From Alphaproteobacteria bacterium (GTDB lineage: Bacteria > Pseudomonadota > Alphaproteobacteria > Micavibrionales > UBA2020): a stretch of 64,000 bases of DNA. The notes beneath the pieces are model-generated. The model ran no database searches and had not been told where the DNA came from. It saw nothing but the letters and a program-made list of their open reading frames with translations. A program made the position numbers and the translations under genes. The stretch's first letter is position 1; each line of letters begins with the position of its first letter. Shown here in pieces: positions 26,059-33,474 of the stretch. The DNA is taken from NCBI GenBank assembly GCA_025934695.1, contig JAICWS010000003.1, positions 310,001-374,000 of the forward strand. The letters are read 5' to 3'.

Positions 26059-26190
26059 GGACAATCCCTCTCCCTCCCGCGCTGCGCACGGGCCCCTCCC
26101 TCTCCCGGCATGCGCCAGGCAGAGGGAAAGAGCGCAAACGTCCCCTCTCCCGCGCTTGTCGCGGGAGAGGGCTAGGGAGAGGGATTGTCC
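26059..26190. repeat. MITE-like element with ~17-bp terminal inverted repeats
   Basis: The left end GGACAATCCCTCTCCCT matches the reverse complement of the right end over its full 17 bases. Internal CTCTCCCGC / GCGGGAGAG arms form a second stem. The 132-base element has no coding capacity and lies between the Nudix and CCA genes inside one operon, so it would be transcribed. Its ends differ from those of the 3.5-kb element. Confidence 0.75.
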
Positions 26191-26194
26191 TGTA

Positions 26195-26854
26195 TTATCC
26201 ATTGGCTTTCGGTGAATCTTTCCTGGGTGAACGCGGCGCATTCGTATTCGCGGGCGCGTCGGCGACAGCGTCGGCGAAGCTTTTGAGCATGCCGGCGGTG
26301 GCGCCCCAGATGCGGTGGCCGCCGTGGTGCAGCACGTAGAACCAGCGCTCGCCGCCTTCGAAGACGAGACTTTCCTGTTCGAGGCTGCCGTGCTTGAGGA
26401 TGTAATCGAGCGGCACTTCGAAAATCTTCGCGACCTCGGCGGGATTGGGCGTCCACTCCTGCTCATTCTCGAGCACGGCCACCACAGGCTTCACGCGGAA
26501 GCCGGTGCGCGTCACATAATCTTCCAGCTCACCAATGACGCGAGCGTTCTTCGGGTCGAGGCCGATTTCTTCCGATGCTTCGCGCAGGGCGGTGAATTTA
26601 TTGTCCGCATCGGTCTTGTCAACGCCGCCGCCGGGAAAACTGATCTGACCTGCGTGCGCGTGCAGCGTCGTCGTGCGCTCGGTGAACAGGATGCTCATGC
26701 TGCCGTCCTTGTGGGGAATGAGCAATATCAGCACCGCCGCGTCGCGCAATGACCCGTCCTTTTTCTTCAGGCCGGGATTCAGCTTGTCGTCGCCATTGCC
26801 GGAGGGCGGCACATAGGCTTTCAGCCGCTTTTCAATATCCGCCAGGGACGGCAT
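26195..26854 (-). CDS. CoA pyrophosphatase-type Nudix hydrolase
   Basis: A 219-residue Nudix enzyme, probably cleaving CoA or related dinucleotides. The CoA-branch signature (SILFTERTTTLHAHAGQISF, then PGGG) precedes the Nudix box (ALREASEEIGL). The C-terminal tail is disordered and Pro/Lys-rich and partly borders the MITE-like repeat, so the last residues may be variable. Its start overlaps the stop of the DUF1285 gene by one base (TAATG). Confidence 0.9.
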   Translation of the reverse strand: MPSLADIEKRLKAYVPPSGNGDDKLNPGLKKKDGSLRDAAVLILLIPHKDGSMSILFTERTTTLHAHAGQISFPGGGVDKTDADNKFTALREASEEIGLDPKNARVIGELEDYVTRTGFRVKPVVAVLENEQEWTPNPAEVAKIFEVPLDYILKHGSLEQESLVFEGGERWFYVLHHGGHRIWGATAGMLKSFADAVADAPANTNAPRSPRKDSPKANG

Positions 26855-27369
26855 TACGCTGTGATCCTTCCTATCGAAAAAAACTGGCCTTGGCTCCAGA
26901 CGCCGTAAAGGCCTTTTTCCCGCTCATGCTCCGCCGCGATCGACGCGAGCTCGTAATAGACAGGCCGCGCGATTCGCGCCTCGATCCCGTCGCGCACCAT
27001 GATATAGGGCGAGGGTTCGCCTGTCTGCGCATCAAAACCGACCCGCAACGGGTTCGACGGCCCCGCGGTCGCCCAGTCGTCGATGTTGGTACGGAATTCC
27101 AGCACTTGGGATTTTCCGGAACCCTGAATTTTCAGCTCAACCGCCATAAAAGGCGCGTCTTCGACCTCGATGCGTCCTTTTTCATATGGAGTGACGAGCC
27201 AGTAACCGCCAGCCGCATCCTTGCGGAGCACCGAGGAGAACAGCTTGACCATATTATGTCTTGCGATCGGCGTGCCGTTGTACAGCCAGGTGCCGTTTTT
27301 GAGGATTTTGATCCCGTAATATTCTTCTTTTCCGGCGGCCGGCTTTTTGGATTCCATCGCGATGCCCAT
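26854..27369 (-). CDS. DUF1285 family protein
   Basis: A 171-residue cytoplasmic protein of unknown function. GIKILKNGTWLYNGTPIARH, followed by MVKLFSSVLRKDAAGGYWLVTP, is the DUF1285 core, and a later GEPSPYIMVRDGIEARIARPV completes it. Two ATGs are possible: 27369 closely follows AAAGGAT, and 27357 (MESKKPAAG) is further away. I use 27369 with moderate confidence in the start. It heads the DUF1285-Nudix-CCA operon and is divergent from the next gene. Confidence 0.86.
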   Translation of the reverse strand: MGIAMESKKPAAGKEEYYGIKILKNGTWLYNGTPIARHNMVKLFSSVLRKDAAGGYWLVTPYEKGRIEVEDAPFMAVELKIQGSGKSQVLEFRTNIDDWATAGPSNPLRVGFDAQTGEPSPYIMVRDGIEARIARPVYYELASIAAEHEREKGLYGVWSQGQFFSIGRITA

Positions 27370-27429
27370 ATCCTTTACTATAGCTATTCGGGACGGGTTT
27401 CTCAAAACCAAAGGTAATCAATTGATTAA

Positions 27430-28920
27430 ATGACGGTTTTTCTGGCTGCCCAGGAAAAGATGGAGATGTATTTCAACGGCCCCATGCGGTCGGGGATCGT
27501 CCTCGATTCACAGGCGCTGCTGAACCGCGGCTACCGTCAGTTCCAGAAAGAGCTCGCCGAAAAACTGCGCGAGCTCTACGTCGGCGCTTGGGAATATCCG
27601 AACTTCCAGGGGCGTTCCAACAAGCTCGCCTTCGACGTCGATAACTTCCAGGGCGAAACCATCATCCCGCGTTACCTGATCGCGCGCTATTTCGAGGGCC
27701 AGGAGCTGGGCGACATCCTGTCAGAATTCCGCCTGCCCGCCGATATCCACCCCGCGGAAACTCAAGAAGACGCGGGCGCGCCACTGCCCGACGAGATGAT
27801 CGAGGAGCCCAAGGCCGAACCCGCGCCAATGGTGGAAGACGACAAGCGCAGCCGCCGGCGCCCCGAGCGCAAGACCTCGGCCGCCTCGTTCCGCATCGAG
27901 AAGATGGATGTGTTCCTTTACGATTACGGCTATGCCTCCTGCATCATTTCGGGCCAGGTCACAGCGCACAAGGACCTCACCATCCAGGAATACCGCTCGG
28001 CGGTCGAGCACATTTCTTCCGCCCTGCCCGATTACACCGAACTGTTCCAGAGCACGATCGCCAAGATTGCCAAGGTCATCCCGTCCGAGCTGGTGGTGGT
28101 GAGCTTTCACGAAGGCCAGCCCGAAGCGGGCGGCTTCTGGCCGCATACGACCCTGAAAAAGCATATGGGCGAGCTGTTCTGGGTGCACCGCATCTTTTCC
28201 GTGCCGTGCAAAGACCAGGTCGAATTCATCCGCAAAAAAACCGAATGCCGCGCGCTCGTCTATTCGGCCCGCACTGATGTAATGGACGACGTCAGCTTGC
28301 GATCCGACATGGCGGTCTTCCCGGGCCATGGCAATTCCTGCGTCGTTTATACGAAGGACGCGACGCCCGACTGGAATGCCGCGCGCCTGCGCAGCGTCGT
28401 GCGGGCGAAGAATGTTTTTTACGCCGCGATGGAAGATCTCGACCGTGACTTGTTTTACCTGAACAACGAGGTCGGCGGCAAAGGCCATTCGTCGGACATG
28501 GATTTCCTCGACCGGCAGGCACAGTATATGTCGGACTGCCTGACGCGGGTGAACTTCCTCAAAAGCGTCTATGACGACTACGACAACCAGCTCGACCCGC
28601 AGTCCATCGAGATATGGAACACGCTGCGCCGCGTCTGGATCATGGACGATATGTTCCGCGCCATCGACCAGAAGGTGACGATGCTCGACAAGGCGCACGG
28701 GCGCACCGTGCAGCGCATCGCGACGCTGCAGAGCAAGCGCATCGGCGCGCTGATCATCGTCTTCATCCTGGTCGCGCTGTTCGCCGTGATCTTCGGCCTG
28801 CTGGGCGTTTTTTCAGGCGGCAAACAGGGCGCTGGCATCGGCATGCCGGAAACCATTCTGCTTGCTTTCGCCCTGATCGGTGCTACCTTGTTAGCGATGC
28901 GTTTATATAAGGGAAAATGA
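27430..28920 (+). CDS. Unknown 496-residue protein with two C-terminal membrane helices
   Basis: The first 420 residues are soluble. An acidic/basic low-complexity linker (EEPKAEPAPMVEDDKRSRRR) at about 120-145 separates two parts, each with alternating beta and helix patterns. Two hydrophobic helices end the protein (IGALIIVFILVALFAVIFGL and ETILLAFALIGATLLAM), so it is likely anchored with its large domain in the cytoplasm. ATG 27430 has a poor ribosome-binding site; ATG 27460 after AGGAAAAG is a good alternative. The stop overlaps the MoxR start (ATGA), which suggests a joint role with MoxR. The family is not recognised. Confidence 0.75.
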   Translation: MTVFLAAQEKMEMYFNGPMRSGIVLDSQALLNRGYRQFQKELAEKLRELYVGAWEYPNFQGRSNKLAFDVDNFQGETIIPRYLIARYFEGQELGDILSEFRLPADIHPAETQEDAGAPLPDEMIEEPKAEPAPMVEDDKRSRRRPERKTSAASFRIEKMDVFLYDYGYASCIISGQVTAHKDLTIQEYRSAVEHISSALPDYTELFQSTIAKIAKVIPSELVVVSFHEGQPEAGGFWPHTTLKKHMGELFWVHRIFSVPCKDQVEFIRKKTECRALVYSARTDVMDDVSLRSDMAVFPGHGNSCVVYTKDATPDWNAARLRSVVRAKNVFYAAMEDLDRDLFYLNNEVGGKGHSSDMDFLDRQAQYMSDCLTRVNFLKSVYDDYDNQLDPQSIEIWNTLRRVWIMDDMFRAIDQKVTMLDKAHGRTVQRIATLQSKRIGALIIVFILVALFAVIFGLLGVFSGGKQGAGIGMPETILLAFALIGATLLAMRLYKGK

Positions 28921-29939
28921 GGCTTTTCATGACCGTCGAACCCTTGGCCAAACCCGACATTTCATCCGACCTTGAAAAGAGCGTGGGTGTCCTCGCGCGC
29001 CAGCTGCGCGACGCGAAAGAGAATATCCACAAAGTCATCATCGGCCAGGAACAGGTCGTGGACCTGTGCCTGACCGCGATCCTGTCGGGCGGCCATTTCC
29101 TGATCATGGGCCTGCCGGGGCTTGGCAAGACGAAACTTGTCGAGACGCTGGGCACGGTTTTGGGCTTCGATGCCCGCCGCGTGCAGTGCACGCCGGACCT
29201 GATGCCCGCCGATATCGTTGGTTCCGAAATCCTCTCGGGCGGTAATAACGGTGACCGCAGTTTCAGATTCATCAAAGGCCCGATCTTCTGCCAACTGCTG
29301 ATGGCCGACGAAATCAACCGCGCTTCACCGCGCACGCAATCGGCCCTGCTGCAGGCGATGCAGGAATACCAAGTGTCGGTCGGTGGGACGACCTATGACC
29401 TGCCGCGCCCATTCCATGTCATGGCGACGCAGAACCCGCTGGAGCAGGAAGGCACTTATCCGCTGCCCGAAGCCCAATTGGACCGTTTCATGCTGCAGGT
29501 CGATATCGGCTATCCCACATTAGCCGACGAGCGCAGGATGGTTCTCGTCACTACCGGCACCGCCCAGGAAAAAGCCCAGAAGATTTTGAGCGCCGACGAC
29601 GTGATCGCAGCGCAGAACATCATCCGCCAGCTGCCCATCGGCCAGAAAGTGGTCGACGGCATCCTGGCGCTCGTCCAGTCGGGCCGGCCCGAGCAGACGA
29701 AACTGCAGAGCGTGAAGAAATTCGTGAGTTGGGGTCCCGGCCCCCGCGCCGCGCAGGCCTTTATGCTGGCTGCGCGTGCCCGCGCGTTGCTGGAGGGGCG
29801 CTATTCGCCCTCGCTCGACGATGTTATCGGTCTTGCCCCTTCCGTCCTCAAGCACCGCATGGCGCTGCATTTCTCGGCCCGCGCGGAAGGCCGCACGATC
29901 GAGGATATCATCAAGGAAATGTGCGCGGGACTTGGTTAA
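28917..29939 (+). CDS. MoxR-family AAA+ ATPase
   Basis: A 340-residue ATPase that acts as a chaperone-like factor, usually with VWA or DUF58 partners. It shows GQEQVVDLCLTAILSGGHFLI, Walker A GLPGLGKTKLVE, Walker B LLMADEINRASPRTQSALLQ, sensor 1 ATQNPLEQEGTYPLPEAQLD, and the lid domain. ATG 28917 overlaps the upstream stop; ATG 28929 (MTVEPLAKP) is a possible alternative. The usual downstream DUF58 gene is missing, and a DUF2721 gene follows 60 bases later. Confidence 0.93.
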   Translation: MRLFMTVEPLAKPDISSDLEKSVGVLARQLRDAKENIHKVIIGQEQVVDLCLTAILSGGHFLIMGLPGLGKTKLVETLGTVLGFDARRVQCTPDLMPADIVGSEILSGGNNGDRSFRFIKGPIFCQLLMADEINRASPRTQSALLQAMQEYQVSVGGTTYDLPRPFHVMATQNPLEQEGTYPLPEAQLDRFMLQVDIGYPTLADERRMVLVTTGTAQEKAQKILSADDVIAAQNIIRQLPIGQKVVDGILALVQSGRPEQTKLQSVKKFVSWGPGPRAAQAFMLAARARALLEGRYSPSLDDVIGLAPSVLKHRMALHFSARAEGRTIEDIIKEMCAGLG

Positions 29940-29999
29940 ATTTTCGATTTGCGCTAAAAGGAAAAAACTAAACAAGCGCGGACTCGAAAACGACACATC

Positions 30000-30500
30000 A
30001 TGTACGACAATAATCCCTTTACAGTCCTGACCGCGGTCGCGGCGCCCGCCATCCTGACCAATGCCTGCTCGGTCCTCGCGCTCGGCACTTCGAACCGCAT
30101 CGCCCGCGTCGTCGACCGTTCGCGCGTCGTCATGAAAGCGCAAGCCGGCGCCGACCCGAAGGATCCGCATTACGGCGCCCATGCCCGGCAGATCGGCATG
30201 CTGCGCGTGCGCGGCGGGCTGCTGTTGCGGGCGCTGCGCCTGTTCTACGCGGCGCTCGGCATGTTCGCCACGACGGCGCTGACCGCCATCGTGGGTTCGG
30301 CTATGGTCGCTTTCGACATGGACCTCGCCTTCCATGCCGCCGCCGTCTTCGGTTTTATCGTGGGCGCGCTCGCCGTCCTCGGCATTGTGTCGGGCTGCGC
30401 GCTGATGGTGCGGGAGACGCAGCTGGCGGTCCAAAGCGTGGCGGAAGAGCACGAGTTGCATATCGTCTCGAACGCGCCCGCACCGCAGAGCCCGCTTTAA
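30000..30500 (+). CDS. DUF2721 family membrane protein
   Basis: A 166-residue protein with three hydrophobic helices. The TVLTAVAAPAILTNACSVLAL start, the basic loop TSNRIARVVDRSRVV, and two later helices match DUF2721. It is the third gene of a run with the 496-residue membrane protein and MoxR. Its end overlaps the convergent ThpR gene by four bases. Confidence 0.82.
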   Translation: MYDNNPFTVLTAVAAPAILTNACSVLALGTSNRIARVVDRSRVVMKAQAGADPKDPHYGAHARQIGMLRVRGGLLLRALRLFYAALGMFATTALTAIVGSAMVAFDMDLAFHAAAVFGFIVGALAVLGIVSGCALMVRETQLAVQSVAEEHELHIVSNAPAPQSPL

Positions 30501-31033
30501 CCCAACGGATATTCCCGAAGCGCCTCATAAACCGAACCGTTCTTGGTAAGGTGGCTCTGGTAGAGAAAAAATTCGTCGACCTCGAATTCCTCGGTGGAAA
30601 ACAAATTATGCTGCTGCATGAAGGCCGCGACCTTGCCCTCCTCCACATGGTTGAGGCGCGCGAGCGTGACATGCGGCGCGTATTTGCGCTTTTCGAATTC
30701 GACGCCGTAGCTTTCCAGCGCGCGGTCGATTTTTTCTTTCAGGCGGAACAACACCTCGTTTTCCTCGACGCCGATCCAGAGCACCTTGGGATATTTCCCC
30801 TGCGCGAAACTGCCGGTGCCCTTGAGGCGCAAGCTGAATTTTTCGGTGCGCACGCTCGACAGGGCTTCGTCGATATCCTCGGCCTTCTGCGCGTCGACCT
30901 CGCCGATGAAGGTGAGCGTAATGTGGAAATTCTCGCGCTCGGTCCAGCGCGCGCCCTCGATGCCGCCCTGCAGGAGAGTCAGCCGCTGGCGCAGCAGGAT
31001 AGGAATGGCCAATCCGGCGAAAAGGCGAAGCAT
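30497..31033 (-). CDS. thpR: RNA 2',3'-cyclic phosphodiesterase (ThpR/LigT)
   Basis: A 178-residue 2H-superfamily enzyme. The two HxT motifs are present: FHITLTFIGEV and PHVTLARL. MLRLFAGLAIP is the typical start. ATG 31033 overlaps the stop of the aldo/keto reductase gene (TGATG); a TTG at 31042 is less likely. It acts on 2',3'-cyclic RNA ends in vitro in its family; its cellular role is uncertain. Confidence 0.92.
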   Translation of the reverse strand: MLRLFAGLAIPILLRQRLTLLQGGIEGARWTERENFHITLTFIGEVDAQKAEDIDEALSSVRTEKFSLRLKGTGSFAQGKYPKVLWIGVEENEVLFRLKEKIDRALESYGVEFEKRKYAPHVTLARLNHVEEGKVAAFMQQHNLFSTEEFEVDEFFLYQSHLTKNGSVYEALREYPLG

Positions 31034-32124
31034 CAGGGACAAGGATTCGAGAGCAGCGCGTGCGCCGCGTTGATATCGTTCACCACCTCGTCATTCAGCG
31101 CCACTTTGACCGAAGCGATATTGTTCTTCAGCTGGTCCATTTTCGTCGCGCCGATGATGGTGGAGGTGACGAAACTCTGCCGGTTCACGAAGGCCAGCGC
31201 CATCTGCGTGGGATCGAGCCCGTGTTTTTTCGCGATGCCCATGTATGTGCGCACGGCTTCATCGGTTCTCGGGCGCTTGTAGCGCGAGACGCGCACGTCG
31301 ATGTCCCAGCGGCTGCCCTTGGGAACCTGTCCGTCGAGATATTTTCCACTGAGCACTCCCGCCGCCAGCGGCGCGTAGGCGAGAAGCCCCACCTTTTCCT
31401 GCAGCGCGATTTCGGCCAACCCTACCTCGAACGAGCGGTTGAGGAAGCTGTACGGGTTCTGGATGGAAGCGATGCGCGGTAGTTTTTCCCTTCCCGCGCA
31501 GTCGAGGTATTTCATCACGCCCCATGGCGTTTCATTCGACACGCCCACATAGCGCACCTTGCCCGCCGTCACCAGTTTTTGCAGCGCCTGCAATATGGCG
31601 AGAATATCCTCCGCCTCGCGGCCCGATACGGAAGTTTCGGGAAAGCCCAGCTTGCCGAAGCTATTCACCGAACGCTGCGGCCAGTGGACCTGGTAGAGGT
31701 CGATGTAATCGGTTTTCAGGCGCTTCAGGCTGGCGTCCGCCGCCGCTGCGATACTAGCGGCCACATTCGCATTGCCGCCGCGCACCCAGTCCATATGCTG
31801 TGCAGGCCCCGCGACCTTGGTCGCGAGGATGATGTCTTTGCGCTTTTTGGTTTTCTCGAACCAGTTGCCGATGATTTCTTCCGTTCGACCATAGGTTTCG
31901 CGCTTGGGCGGAATGGCGTACATTTCGGCGGTGTCGAGGAAATTGACGCCCTCGCCTGTCGCGTAATCCATCTGTGCGAAGGCTTCTTCCTGGCTGTTCT
32001 GCTCGCCCCAGGTCATGGTGCCAAGGCAGATCAGGCTGACCTGCAGCCCGGTTCTGCCGAGCTCCCGGTATTCCATGCCGCTGGTATGGCTTACTTGCTT
32101 GGATTTTCGTTCGATGACGTCCAT
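31033..32124 (-). CDS. Aldo/keto reductase (Tas/YajO-type)
   Basis: A 363-residue NADPH-dependent reductase with a TIM-barrel fold. EYRELGRTGLQVSLICLGTM opens the conserved domain, VNFLDTAEMYAIPPKRETYG carries the catalytic Asp and Tyr, ATKVAGP the Lys, and DLYQVHWP the His, so the AKR tetrad is intact. Two starts are possible: ATG 32124 has a good AAAAGG but overlaps tesA by 34 bases, and ATG 32076 begins directly at the conserved domain. It is coupled to thpR downstream. Confidence 0.92.
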   Translation of the reverse strand: MDVIERKSKQVSHTSGMEYRELGRTGLQVSLICLGTMTWGEQNSQEEAFAQMDYATGEGVNFLDTAEMYAIPPKRETYGRTEEIIGNWFEKTKKRKDIILATKVAGPAQHMDWVRGGNANVAASIAAAADASLKRLKTDYIDLYQVHWPQRSVNSFGKLGFPETSVSGREAEDILAILQALQKLVTAGKVRYVGVSNETPWGVMKYLDCAGREKLPRIASIQNPYSFLNRSFEVGLAEIALQEKVGLLAYAPLAAGVLSGKYLDGQVPKGSRWDIDVRVSRYKRPRTDEAVRTYMGIAKKHGLDPTQMALAFVNRQSFVTSTIIGATKMDQLKNNIASVKVALNDEVVNDINAAHALLSNPCP

Positions 32125-32786
32125 GTCGAACCTTTTTGCGCCAGCAGTTTTTTCACATCCGGCAGGATCCTGTCCACGATGACCGCAACGCCATCCTTAT
32201 TGGGATGGATGCCGTCCTCCTGGTTCAGGTCCGGCTTCATCGCCACGCCATCCAAGTAAAAAGGATAAAGGACGGCGCCGTCCTTGCCGGCGATATCCTT
32301 ATACATGCTGGCGTAAGCGGTTGCAAACTGCGGCCCGAGGTTCGTGAAGGCTTTCATCCCGGCGATCAGCACCGGAATATGATGGCTTTTGAGGATATTC
32401 ATCATCTTCTGCAAATTCGCGCGGGTAATGGCCGGGTCGATGGCGCGCAGCATATCGTTGCCGCCCATGATGAGGATGACGTAACCGGGTTTCACGTGGG
32501 CCAGGTTCCATTCGAGGCGGTTCAGCCCGTCGGATGAGGTATCGCCCGAAACCCCGGCATTGATGACTTTTACGGCCAGTCCCTCGGCCTTCAGCTTCGC
32601 TTCCAGCTGCGCCGGGAATGCGTCTTCGGTTTTGAGACCATAGCCCGCCACGAGACTGTCGCCAAAAGCCATAATCGTCTTATCTGACTGGATGTCCGCC
32701 CCGAAGCATTGATTTACGCTTCCGGGCGAAACCGCCATAATAAGGGCAACGATACCGCCCAGGAATTTCCATGAAAGACGAGACAT
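32091..32786 (-). CDS. tesA: GDSL-type arylesterase / lysophospholipase TesA
   Basis: A 231-residue periplasmic SGNH hydrolase. A signal peptide covers roughly residues 1-29 (FLGGIVALIMAVSPGSVNQ, then CFGA). The catalytic blocks are AFGDSLVAGYG (Ser), NAGVSGDTSSDG (Gly), IMGGNDML (Asn) and DGIHPNKDG (Asp, His). GGAGG precedes ATG 32786 at eight bases and lies inside the divergent ybbA reading frame. The divergent pairing of tesA with ybbA-ybbP is conserved across proteobacteria, including E. coli. Confidence 0.93.
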   Translation of the reverse strand: MSRLSWKFLGGIVALIMAVSPGSVNQCFGADIQSDKTIMAFGDSLVAGYGLKTEDAFPAQLEAKLKAEGLAVKVINAGVSGDTSSDGLNRLEWNLAHVKPGYVILIMGGNDMLRAIDPAITRANLQKMMNILKSHHIPVLIAGMKAFTNLGPQFATAYASMYKDIAGKDGAVLYPFYLDGVAMKPDLNQEDGIHPNKDGVAVIVDRILPDVKKLLAQKGSTWTSSNENPSK

Positions 32787-33474
32787 GCCGGGTTCCTCCC
32801 ACAACAGCGCCCCCATTCTAGAACTCGACGCCGTCAATTTGCATCTGAAAAGCGAGGCCGGCGACGTCCATATCCTCAAGGATGTGTCGCTGACGCTGCC
32901 CAAAGGCAAGACCGTTGGCGTCATGGGTCCTTCGGGTTCGGGCAAGACCACCCTTTTGATGGTCCTGAGCGGCCTCGAGCGCGCGACCTCGGGTCAGGTG
33001 CAGGTTGCGGGGCGCAACCTGAGCGCCTTGAGCGAAGACGCGCTGGCCAGTTTTCGCCGGGACAATATCGGCATCGTGTTCCAGAATTTTCACCTGATCC
33101 CGACCATGACGGCGCTCGAGAACGTGGCCGTGCCCCTCGAACTGGGCGGGCGCAAGGATGCCTTCGAACTGGCGGAAAAGGCGCTACGTTCGGTGGGCCT
33201 CGGCCACCGGCTGACGCATTATCCATCGCAGCTGTCGGGAGGCGAACAGCAGCGCGTGGCCGTCGCCCGTGCCTTCGCGCCGCAGCCGAAGCTGATCCTC
33301 GCAGATGAACCCACCGGCAACCTCGACGCCGATACCGGCAAGATGGTGACGGAACTGATGTTCGGCCTGACCAAGGAACATGGCACCACCTTGGTGCTGG
33401 TGACGCACGAGGCGGCGCTCGCCAAACGCTGTGACGTGACCGTGCATATCCGCGACGGGCGGATTGCGGCATGA
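32785..33474 (+). CDS. ybbA: ABC transporter ATP-binding protein, YbbA type
   Basis: A 229-residue ATPase subunit. Walker A GPSGSGKTTLL, Q-loop FQNFHLIP, signature LSGGEQQRVAVA, Walker B LILADEPTGNLD and the switch VTHE are all present. The sequence is of the LolD/MacB-like type. Its ATG shares the palindrome CATG with the divergent tesA start, so the two genes overlap by two bases. The stop overlaps the ybbP start (ATGA). It likely works with YbbP in the inner membrane; the exported substrate is unknown. Confidence 0.93.
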   Translation: MPGSSHNSAPILELDAVNLHLKSEAGDVHILKDVSLTLPKGKTVGVMGPSGSGKTTLLMVLSGLERATSGQVQVAGRNLSALSEDALASFRRDNIGIVFQNFHLIPTMTALENVAVPLELGGRKDAFELAEKALRSVGLGHRLTHYPSQLSGGEQQRVAVARAFAPQPKLILADEPTGNLDADTGKMVTELMFGLTKEHGTTLVLVTHEAALAKRCDVTVHIRDGRIAA

